Below, piece after piece: positions 1 through 5,508 of a DNA stretch of 7,877 nt. The translations under genes and the position numbers were made by a program. This DNA is from Campylobacterota bacterium (GTDB lineage Bacteria > Campylobacterota > Campylobacteria > Campylobacterales > Sulfurovaceae), in NCBI GenBank assembly GCA_013153675.1, contig JAADEA010000134.1, positions 1 to 7,877 on the forward strand, read 5' to 3'. The notes beneath the pieces were generated by a model. It saw nothing but the letters and a program-made list of their open reading frames with translations, did no database searches and was not told the origin of the DNA. Positions within the stretch are counted from its first letter, which is position 1. Every line of letters begins with the position of its first letter.

Positions 1-1205
1 TTTTTAGGATCTATTTTTGAATCTCTCGCATCATATGTAAGCTGTATGTATGGATATAAAATATAAAAATTACCATCAATTAAATTTGGAATCTCCTCTT
101 TTAAATCTAAAATCAACTTCTCAAATCCAACTCCAGCCTTTACATCCCATCTTTCATAATTATATTTTAAATGAAGATCCCAATAAAACTTTTTCATAAA
201 ATAGCCACTCACATCCTCTTTTATATATCCTAAAGAGGAATATAGATCAAAAAAATATTTATTATCTATTGCAAAAAATGCAGGTTCAAAATAGTTTGCC
301 TCATATTTTTGAACATCTTTAGAGATCTCCATTTTTATCTTTAAATTTCTCCATCCTAAAAAGTTTCTCCACTCATGCTCACCTTTAAATCTAAAACCAA
401 CTTCACTTTCATATCCAAAAGCAAGCATATATCTCTTTAGTTTTGAGTTTTTCTCAACAGCTACTTTAGGATAAATAATAGAGCCATTTTTATCATAAGT
501 AATATCTATTTGACTAAAAAGATTTAAACTATTAAGTGCCTCATAACTCTTTTTAATTCTCTCTAATGTAAATTTTTTCCCTTTTTGCATATATAAACGA
601 GAATATATAACTCTATCTGGAATATTTTTTGGTTTTTTAATAATAGTTGTCTTACCAAAATGACAAATATCATTATGTCTTATAAAATATCTCAATTTTG
701 CGCTAAATTTTTCCAAATCAACATATGCTTTAGTATCTAATTTATAGTTACAATATCCCTTGTTTAATAGATACTCTTTTAATTTTCCCTTAATATCTAT
801 AAATTTTTTTGCACTAAATATATCTCCCACTTTAAAAGTAACTATATTTGTAACATCAATATCAGAATCTACTTTAATCTCTTTTACTCTAATTGGACGA
901 TTCTCTTTAATATATACTTTTACAAGATCTTTTGATTTTTCAATATCTATTTTTGCTTTATAATATCCATTCTCTTCCAACCATCCTTTAATAGTTGGCT
1001 TTAACATCTCTAAAAATTTTCTATCTATCCAATACCCCTCTTTTCTCCAAAATATAAAAGAGTCATCCTCTTTTGCTCCAATTTGCTCTAATAATTTTTC
1101 TTTATTTAAATGTTTTAATCCAAAAATCTCTATCTTTATTAATTCACCTGCTAATAGATAACTAAATAGTAAGATAGATATAAAAAATATTCTAAATATT
1201 TTCAT
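1..1205 (-). CDS. tamA: TamA-like Omp85 outer-membrane assembly protein, partial (left edge)
   Basis: I read this frame by hand: an ATG at 1205-1203 opens 401 codons that run off the left edge, so the end of the barrel is missing. Residues 1-20 form a signal peptide (MKIF, hydrophobic run, then LLAG before E21). Residues about 22-250 look like three POTRA units (about 22-100, 104-176 and 179-250), each with the usual glycine near a 'NKGY' or 'ENGY' turn (79-82, 149-152). From about 255 the protein turns into alternating aromatic beta strands, and residues 391-401 carry the YDARDSKIDP barrel-strand signature of Omp85 proteins. Three POTRAs plus a barrel fit TamA better than BamA, which usually has five. 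TamA inserts selected outer-membrane proteins, normally with TamB; a tamB gene, if present, would lie beyond the left edge. The start overlaps the end of the ABC gene by 14 bp, with a weak GGA in front. Two cysteines (152, 181) lie in the POTRA region. Family call firm; TamA versus another Omp85 member is less sure. Confidence 0.85.
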   Translation of the reverse strand, partial: MKIFRIFFISILLFSYLLAGELIKIEIFGLKHLNKEKLLEQIGAKEDDSFIFWRKEGYWIDRKFLEMLKPTIKGWLEENGYYKAKIDIEKSKDLVKVYIKENRPIRVKEIKVDSDIDVTNIVTFKVGDIFSAKKFIDIKGKLKEYLLNKGYCNYKLDTKAYVDLEKFSAKLRYFIRHNDICHFGKTTIIKKPKNIPDRVIYSRLYMQKGKKFTLERIKKSYEALNSLNLFSQIDITYDKNGSIIYPKVAVEKNSKLKRYMLAFGYESEVGFRFKGEHEWRNFLGWRNLKIKMEISKDVQKYEANYFEPAFFAIDNKYFFDLYSSLGYIKEDVSGYFMKKFYWDLHLKYNYERWDVKAGVGFEKLILDLKEEIPNLIDGNFYILYPYIQLTYDARDSKIDPK

Positions 1206-1806
1206 TTTTAGATCCAATATGTACTATCTTATCACTTGCCCATTTAGCCAGATCCAAATCATGAGTAATTAATAAAATTGCTAATTTATCAAGCAAAGAG
1301 ATTAATAGCTTCATCGTTTCTAATTGAGTAATATTATCTAATGCACTTGTTGGCTCATCACACAATAAAATATCTGGCTCCATTAAAATAGCTCTTAATA
1401 TAGAGCATCTTTGAAGCTGCCCTCCTGATAAATTGTGTGGCAAAGAGTTTAAAATATCCATATTTAAATTTAAAGAATCCATCTTACTCTCATAATCCAT
1501 ATTAATAGCCACATCTTTTATCTGATCTAAAATAGTATAAGAAGGGTGAAAAGAGCTATATGGATCTTGGAATATCCATCCAATTTTTCCCCTTTTAATC
1601 TCCCCTTTTATAGGTTTTAAATTATTTGCAATTAATTCAAATAAAGTACTCTTACCGCTCCCACTTTCACCTACAATTGAAACCACCTCTCCCCTTCTTA
1701 CCTTTAAATTAAAATCTTTATATATTAATTTATCTTTTCTATATCCAAAAGTTAAATCCTTAATCTCTAATACAATATCTCTATTTTCTAATGTGCCCAT
1801 TTCCAT
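1192..1806 (-). CDS. ABC transporter ATP-binding protein, peptide/nickel (DppF/NikE) type
   Basis: A 204-residue ATPase with every motif of an active ATP-binding cassette: A-loop Tyr22, Walker A GESGSGKST (46-54), Q-loop Gln80 in IFQDPYSSFHP, signature LSGGQ (126-130), Walker B ILLCDE (146-151), D-loop SALD (154-157) and switch His182 (THD). The QDPYSSFHP stretch and the LSGGQLQR/DEPTSALD wording resemble the dipeptide/oligopeptide/nickel class. It is much shorter than DppF or NikE (about 270-330 residues) and stops about 20 residues after the switch histidine, so the C-terminal oligopeptide-binding domain is absent. No permease or binding protein is in the window, so the substrate is unknown. 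It sits between proA and tamA, overlapping proA by 26 bp and tamA by 14 bp, which suggests translational coupling. Start is uncertain: Met1 (1806) and Met3 (1800) both lack a good ribosome binding site, and the domain itself begins near residue 12. Confidence 0.88.
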   Translation of the reverse strand: MEMGTLENRDIVLEIKDLTFGYRKDKLIYKDFNLKVRRGEVVSIVGESGSGKSTLFELIANNLKPIKGEIKRGKIGWIFQDPYSSFHPSYTILDQIKDVAINMDYESKMDSLNLNMDILNSLPHNLSGGQLQRCSILRAILMEPDILLCDEPTSALDNITQLETMKLLISLLDKLAILLITHDLDLAKWASDKIVHIGSKNENI

Positions 1807-3016
1807 AGATCTTATATTTATAAATAGTTAAATCATCTATTCCCATTGGACCTCTTGCATGAATTTTATTAGTAGAGATTCCAACCTCAGCACCAAAACC
1901 AAAAACTCCCCCATCAGTAAACCTTGTAGAAGCATTTACATATACACATGCTGCATCTACTCTATCTAAAAAATATTGAGCAGCACTATAATTTTCAGTT
2001 ACAATTGCTTCTGAGTGAGAAGAACCATAACGACGGATATGATCAATTGCTTCATCAATATTCTCAACCACCTTAATACTTAAAATATTTGCTAAATATT
2101 CTGTATCAAAATCCTCATTAGTAGCCTCTTTAACCTCTATATACTCTAATGTTTTACTATCTCCTCTTAACTCTGTATGAAATTGATCAAAAGCCTCTTT
2201 TAATTTTGGCAATATCTCTTTAGCAATATCTCTATCTACTAACAAAGTCTCCATTGCATTGCAAACACCAGGTCTATCACACTTTGCATTTACCGCAATA
2301 TCAATTGCTTTTTTAATATCACAATCTTTATGTAAATAGGTATGACAAAGTCCTTTATCATGTTTTACTACTGGTATAGTAGAGTTGGATGCTACAAACT
2401 TAATTAAAGCCTCTCCTCCCCTTGGAATAATTAAATCTACATATTTATCTTGTTTAATTAGATATAAAACTCCTTCTCTTGAGCTATCTGGCAATAAGGA
2501 GATAGCCTCTTTTGGCAAATTAAATCTCTCTAATACATTTTGCATAAGAGTGGCTAATATACTATTTGAATGTATTGCCTCTTTTCCACCTTTTAAAATT
2601 GCTACATTACCACTCTTAAAACATAAGCCACCTACATCAGCAGTCACATTTGGTCTTGATTCATAAATTACTCCAATTACCCCAATAGGAACTGCCACTT
2701 TTTCAATTTTTAAACCATCTTTATTAATCCACCCATCTATTACTCTTCCTACTGGATCTTTTAAAGCAGATATCTCTTCAAGAGAGATAGCAATTGACTC
2801 TATCCTCTTATCATCTAAAAGAAGCCTATCAATCATCGCCTCACTTAAGTTTAGCTCTTTTGCCTTTTGTAAATCTTTTTGATTTTCTCTTTTTATAAGA
2901 TCACTATTTTCTCTTATCTCTTTTGCCATCTCTTTTAAAACTGCCGATTTTATCTTATCATTTAAAACAGATATAGTATATGAAGCCTCTTTTGCTCTCC
3001 TTAAATACTCTTCCAT
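1781..3016 (-). CDS. proA: gamma-glutamyl phosphate reductase (glutamate-5-semialdehyde dehydrogenase)
   Basis: ProA reduces gamma-glutamyl phosphate to glutamate 5-semialdehyde with NADPH, the second step of proline synthesis, in the cytoplasm. The 411-residue length is typical. Visible family blocks are VIGVIYESRPNVT (113-125), LKGGKEA (141-147), IIPRGGEALI (196-205), the catalytic cysteine Cys252 within CDRPGVCNAMETLL, and near the C-terminus NASTRFTDGG (361-370), FGFGAEVGIST (372-382) and HARGPMG (386-392). The ATG at 3016 has an AGGAG at 3031-3027, 10 nt upstream. It is the first gene of a minus-strand set with the ABC ATPase and tamA. Its partner proB (glutamate 5-kinase) is not in the window. 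The last 26 bp, including the TAG stop, also encode the start of the ABC protein in another frame. Confidence 0.97.
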   Translation of the reverse strand: MEEYLRRAKEASYTISVLNDKIKSAVLKEMAKEIRENSDLIKRENQKDLQKAKELNLSEAMIDRLLLDDKRIESIAISLEEISALKDPVGRVIDGWINKDGLKIEKVAVPIGVIGVIYESRPNVTADVGGLCFKSGNVAILKGGKEAIHSNSILATLMQNVLERFNLPKEAISLLPDSSREGVLYLIKQDKYVDLIIPRGGEALIKFVASNSTIPVVKHDKGLCHTYLHKDCDIKKAIDIAVNAKCDRPGVCNAMETLLVDRDIAKEILPKLKEAFDQFHTELRGDSKTLEYIEVKEATNEDFDTEYLANILSIKVVENIDEAIDHIRRYGSSHSEAIVTENYSAAQYFLDRVDAACVYVNASTRFTDGGVFGFGAEVGISTNKIHARGPMGIDDLTIYKYKIYGNGHIRK

Positions 3017-3042
3017 CTCTTCATAACTCCTAACTTGCTTTT

Positions 3043-3064
3043 TATTTTAGTATACTCTAAAATA
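3043..3064. promoter_or_regulatory. Symmetric promoter or operator in the proA/sixA divergent region
   Basis: A perfect inverted repeat with arms TATTTTAG (3043-3050) and CTAAAATA (3057-3064) surrounds TATACT. The centre, AGTATACT (3049-3056), is itself a palindrome, so a TATACT -10-like box can be read on the plus strand (3051-3056) and on the minus strand (3054-3049). On the plus strand it is preceded by a T-rich stretch, as in Campylobacterota sigma-70 promoters, and would give sixA a leader of about 45 nt. On the minus strand it would give proA a leader of about 25 nt. The same symmetry would suit a dimeric repressor site. The sequence is seen; promoter use is inferred. Confidence 0.5.
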
Positions 3065-3080
3065 GATAAATGCTGGCTAT

Positions 3081-3090
3081 ATTATATAAT
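3081..3090. promoter_or_regulatory. Palindromic -10 element, likely proA promoter
   Basis: ATTATATAAT is a perfect palindrome that yields TATAAT on both strands (plus 3085-3090, minus 3086-3081). On the minus strand it follows a long T-tract (complement of the A-run at 3091-3098), which is the usual upstream context of Campylobacterota promoters, so it is a good candidate for proA with a leader of about 58 nt. On the plus strand it would start transcription almost at the sixA ribosome binding site, leaving a leader of only about 12 nt, which is less convincing. Confidence 0.45.
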
Positions 3091-3097
3091 AAAAAAA

Positions 3098-3102
3098 AGG
3101 AG
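3098..3102 (+). promoter_or_regulatory. Ribosome binding site that sets the sixA GTG start
   Basis: AGGAG lies 6 nt before the in-frame GTG at 3109. The upstream in-frame ATG at 3070 has no purine-rich sequence before it and would add 13 residues in front of the conserved first beta strand. This site is why I start the gene at 3109. Confidence 0.75.
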
Positions 3103-3108
3103 AAAGGT

Positions 3109-3609
3109 GTGGAAGAAAATGGAAAAATAGTTCTATTAATGAGACATGCAAAATCAAGCTGGAAACAACCTTATCCAGATTTTGATAGAACTCTAAAAAA
3201 GAGAGGAAAAAGAGATGCTAAAAATGTGGCAAATAGATTAAAAGAGTTAAATATTATTCCAAATCTAATATACTCATCTCCTGCAAAAAGAGCTATTAAG
3301 AGTGCGAAAATAGTAGCTAAAAATTTAAATATCTCCAATATTAAAGAAGATATTACTCTATATGAAGGAGATGAAAATTCAATCTTAAAAAAAATAAAAA
3401 ATTTAGATGAAAAATATAATAAAGTATTAGTAGTATCACACAACCCAACAATTAGTAATTTAGCTTATCTACTTAGCAAAGATAAATCATTTTTTGATAT
3501 GCCAACAGCAGCCATTATAGCATTTGAATTTAAAGGTAAGTGGAAAGATCTCTCTTTCCACTCTCTAAATAGGTTATTTACCATTATTCCAAAAGAGCTA
3601 AGAGAATAA
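3109..3609 (+). CDS. sixA: SixA-like phosphohistidine phosphatase (histidine phosphatase superfamily)
   Basis: A 166-residue one-domain member of the histidine phosphatase superfamily. The N-terminal strand runs into LLMRHAKSSW (9-18), where Arg12-His13 is the RH dyad whose histidine takes the phosphate. Arg61 in SSPAKRA (56-62), the acidic LYEG (84-87) and the second catalytic histidine His111 in VSHNP complete the active site. The short length without extra lids and the RHAKSSW wording match SixA, which in E. coli removes phosphate from histidine residues of phosphotransfer proteins. The real substrate here is not known; related small phosphatases act on other phosphoesters. I chose GTG at 3109 over ATG at 3070 because of a well-placed AGGAG. 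The gene is alone on its strand, divergent from proA, and its TAA abuts the stop of the convergent DUF2059 gene. A strong hairpin lies within its 3' part. Confidence 0.9.
   Translation: MEENGKIVLLMRHAKSSWKQPYPDFDRTLKKRGKRDAKNVANRLKELNIIPNLIYSSPAKRAIKSAKIVAKNLNISNIKEDITLYEGDENSILKKIKNLDEKYNKVLVVSHNPTISNLAYLLSKDKSFFDMPTAAIIAFEFKGKWKDLSFHSLNRLFTIIPKELRE
3539..3562. repeat. Perfect 10-bp hairpin inside the sixA coding region
   Basis: Arms AGTGGAAAGA (3539-3548) and TCTTTCCACT (3553-3562) are fully complementary around a four-base TCTC loop. It encodes part of the strand near SixA residues 144-151. No T-run follows on either strand, so it is not a classical terminator. It could slow decay of the message or be chance; no function is shown. 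Confidence 0.6.
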
Positions 3610-3639
3610 TTATTTTTTATCTCCTTTATGCTCTTTTTT
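3591..3639. terminator. Possible bidirectional terminator across the sixA/DUF2059 stop codons
   Basis: AAAAGAGC (3591-3598) pairs with GCTCTTTT (3630-3637), and within the loop GAGA (3602-3605) can pair with TCTC near 3620. A T-run (3634-3639) ends the structure on the plus strand. It overlaps the coding ends of both convergent genes. The loop is long, and AAAGAG/CTCTTT words are common in this genome, so chance is a real possibility. Confidence 0.3.
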
Positions 3640-4173
3640 ACCCTTTGAAGAACCTTTTTTACCTTTTTGTTGTTGAAGTTTTTTAGCAGCTTCCTCTATA
3701 AGTTTTGCTTTTTTTGCAATCTCTTTTTGTAACTCTGGAATATGCTTTGCTACCATTTTTTGCCAAATAGCAGCACTCTCTCTTGCAAGTTTTGGCATTA
3801 CTTTTAATGTTTTTTGACCAAGAGGAGTTTTATAAAAGTCATTTAACTTTTTTAACTCTTGAGGAGTAAACTCTTTTACATAAAGCTTTGCCATCTCTTT
3901 TTTTAACTTATCCCATACAAGATATTTTTTAAAAAAGTTTTCAATAATATCTCTATATGGTTGAAGAGTAGGCTGTCTTAAGATTTGAACATCAGTTAAC
4001 TCTTTAGCAGTCCTTTCTAAATTCTCCTTAAAATGCATTGTTTTAAAAAGCTCATATGCTGCCTTAATTCCTTCACTATTTGCAGCTTTTGTCTCTTTTT
4101 TATCTCCAGCTCCAAAAGCTAACAAAGAGGCTAATAAAATACCAGCTCCAACTCTTTTAATAAATCTAACCAT
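3610..4173 (-). CDS. DUF2059 domain-containing secreted protein
   Basis: A 187-residue protein with an export signal at residues 1 to about 22 (basic MVRFIKR, then a hydrophobic run ending near AFGAG), so it is probably periplasmic. The DUF2059 fold covers about 35-155; its hallmark is the helix pair with YVKEFTPQELKKLNDFY (98-114) and TPLGQKTLKVMP (116-127), plus a conserved acidic/aromatic helix before it. The biochemical role of DUF2059 is not established. The last 40 residues are a charged helix followed by a Lys/Gly-rich tail (from about 166) that looks disordered and strongly basic. The ATG at 4173 has AAGGA at 4184-4180. A TATAAT box sits just upstream, so it can be transcribed apart from the cytochrome gene 42 bp upstream. 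Its stop abuts the sixA stop with no base between. Confidence 0.8.
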   Translation of the reverse strand: MVRFIKRVGAGILLASLLAFGAGDKKETKAANSEGIKAAYELFKTMHFKENLERTAKELTDVQILRQPTLQPYRDIIENFFKKYLVWDKLKKEMAKLYVKEFTPQELKKLNDFYKTPLGQKTLKVMPKLARESAAIWQKMVAKHIPELQKEIAKKAKLIEEAAKKLQQQKGKKGSSKGKKEHKGDKK

Positions 4174-4200
4174 TAGCTATCCTTTAAATAAATTTTTGCA

Positions 4201-4206
4201 ATTATA
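4201..4206 (-). promoter_or_regulatory. -10 box of the DUF2059 gene
   Basis: On the minus strand GCTATAAT places a consensus TATAAT at 4206-4201, about 28 nt before the DUF2059 ATG and inside the 42-bp gap after the cytochrome c gene. The expected start of transcription is near 4194. There is no clear -35 box, as is usual in this phylum. Confidence 0.5.
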
Positions 4207-4215
4207 GCTTAACTT

Positions 4216-4590
4216 CTAAAATAAATCTCCCTCTTTATCCCTTTTTGGCTCCTTTTGGCACTTTTTTATATATTTATAGATAGCTTTTATCTCCTTTGTG
4301 GTTAAAAAATATTTTGGCATAACCCCTTTTCCTTTTAAAATCGCCTCTTTAAACTTTTCAAAAGAGCTATTTTGAATATTTGGAGCATTTAAATTTACAA
4401 CTACTCTCTTTTTCCCAACCTTTTTAGCATAGGTAGCAAGCTCTCCTCCTTCACCTTTTTCACCATGGCATGGAACACAACTTACTCCTCTTGGATCTTG
4501 ATACAACATCTGTCCATACTCTAATTGAGATATAAAATCCTCTCCTCTTAAGATTAATGAAACTATAAAAAGACAAAAGAGCTTTTTCAA
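4216..4590 (-). CDS. Small c-type cytochrome (class I, monohaem)
   Basis: A 124-residue exported electron carrier counted from TTG at 4590. Residues 1-16 (MKK, then a hydrophobic run) are a signal peptide or anchor; no clean AxA cleavage site is visible. The haem-binding motif is C38-V-P-C41-H42 in a short leading helix, and Met91 in KGKGVMPKYFL is the likely sixth ligand. The C-terminal helix around 99-109 completes a class I cytochrome c fold, and the end is lysine-rich and charged. Only one haem motif is present. It would act in the periplasm as an electron shuttle, but the partner is not identifiable from the neighbours. The TTG has AAGGGAG 6 nt before it; an in-frame ATG at 4635 would put 15 extra residues before the signal peptide and lies upstream of the probable promoter, so I reject it. 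Confidence 0.88.
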   Translation of the reverse strand: MKKLFCLFIVSLILRGEDFISQLEYGQMLYQDPRGVSCVPCHGEKGEGGELATYAKKVGKKRVVVNLNAPNIQNSSFEKFKEAILKGKGVMPKYFLTTKEIKAIYKYIKKCQKEPKRDKEGDLF

Positions 4591-4596
4591 AAGATT

Positions 4597-4603
4597 CTCC
4601 CTT
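4597..4603 (-). promoter_or_regulatory. Ribosome binding site that sets the cytochrome c TTG start
   Basis: AAGGGAG on the minus strand (4603-4597) is followed by 6 nt and TTG (4590-4588), whose next codons encode KKLF and then a hydrophobic run. It is the best Shine-Dalgarno sequence in the frame and outranks the ATG at 4635. Confidence 0.7.
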
Positions 4604-4614
4604 AACTTTTTAGA

Positions 4615-4621
4615 TATAATA
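4615..4621. promoter_or_regulatory. Overlapping divergent -10 boxes for folD and the cytochrome c gene
   Basis: On the plus strand TATAAT (4615-4620) follows a T-rich stretch and predicts a start near 4627, giving folD a leader of about 27 nt. On the minus strand TATTAT (4621-4616), preceded by TGG as in an extended -10, predicts a start near 4609 and a leader of about 19 nt carrying the AAGGGAG site. The two boxes share five bases. The plus-strand reading is the stronger one. Confidence 0.55.
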
Positions 4622-4653
4622 CCACAACTCTTCAAAAGCTAAAAAGGATTGTA

Positions 4654-5508
4654 ATGACTCTGCTTGATGGAAAGGCTTTATCATCAAAAATAAAAGATAA
4701 AATTGCAAAAGAGTGCAAAAAGCTAAAAAAAGAGTATGATATTGTGCCAGGATTAGCTGTAATTTTAGTAGGAGATGATCCAGCAAGCCATGCTTATGTA
4801 AATATGAAAGAGAAAGCTTGCAAAGAGGTTGGATTTTACTCTATTACTCATAAAATGCCATCAAATATTCACCAAGATGAGATTATAGAAACAATTAAAA
4901 TGATTAATAAAAATCCAAGAATTGATGGTATTTTAGTTCAATTACCACTTCCATCTCATATTGATACTACAAAAATATTAGAAGTTATTGACCCTAAAAA
5001 AGATGTAGATGGTTTTCACCCATTTAATGTGGGAAGATTAGTTACCAATTTAGACTCTTTTGCCCCTTGCACACCTCTTGGGGTAATGGAACTATTTAAA
5101 GAATATAATATTGAGTTACAAGGAAAAGATGTATGTGTTGTAGGAGCAAGTAATATTGTTGGTAAACCAATGGCAGCTCTTTTATTAAATAAAAATGCAA
5201 CAGTTACTATAACTCATATCTATACAAAAGATTTAGCCTCTCATACTAAAAAAGCCGATATTGTTATTGTAGGAGCAGGTGTACCAAACTTAATAAGAAA
5301 AGATATGGTAAAAGATGGTGCAATTGTAATTGATATTGGAATAAATCGTCTTGAGAATGGTAAATTGGTAGGAGATGTGGCATTTGAAGAGGTTGCTCCA
5401 AAATGTAGCTATATTACACCAGTTCCAGGAGGTGTTGGACCAATGACTATTGCCATGCTTTTATCAAATACTCTAAAAGCGGCAAAAAGTAGGATAGAAA
5501 ATGAATAA
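4654..5508 (+). CDS. folD: Bifunctional methylenetetrahydrofolate dehydrogenase / methenyltetrahydrofolate cyclohydrolase
   Basis: FolD interconverts 5,10-methylene-, 5,10-methenyl- and 10-formyl-tetrahydrofolate with NADP, supplying one-carbon units for purines and formyl-methionine, in the cytoplasm. The 284-residue length is standard. The catalytic Tyr48-x-x-x-Lys52 pair lies in HAYVNMKEKAC, followed by DGILVQLPLP (91-100), KDVDGFHP (116-123, with the folate-binding Asp119), PCTPLG (138-143), the nucleotide-binding loop GASNIVGKP (164-172) and PVPGGVGPMT (256-265). The ATG at 4654 has AAGGA at 4644-4648. It is the first gene of a four-gene operon; the lepB start lies inside its last codons (8-bp overlap). 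The same folD-lepB neighbourhood is, as I recall, kept in Helicobacter and Campylobacter. Confidence 0.98.
   Translation: MTLLDGKALSSKIKDKIAKECKKLKKEYDIVPGLAVILVGDDPASHAYVNMKEKACKEVGFYSITHKMPSNIHQDEIIETIKMINKNPRIDGILVQLPLPSHIDTTKILEVIDPKKDVDGFHPFNVGRLVTNLDSFAPCTPLGVMELFKEYNIELQGKDVCVVGASNIVGKPMAALLLNKNATVTITHIYTKDLASHTKKADIVIVGAGVPNLIRKDMVKDGAIVIDIGINRLENGKLVGDVAFEEVAPKCSYITPVPGGVGPMTIAMLLSNTLKAAKSRIENE

Noticed and set aside
760..963. Plus-strand open frame of 67 codons
   Set aside because: It lies opposite the TamA-like gene, whose POTRA sequence is clear; no ribosome binding site and low-complexity composition.
2385..2666. Plus-strand open frame of 93 codons
   Set aside because: Antisense to the conserved core of proA, and its translation shows no family features.
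3171..3443. Minus-strand open frame of 90 codons
   Set aside because: Antisense to sixA; its Phe/Leu-rich translation is what the complement of Lys-rich codons gives.
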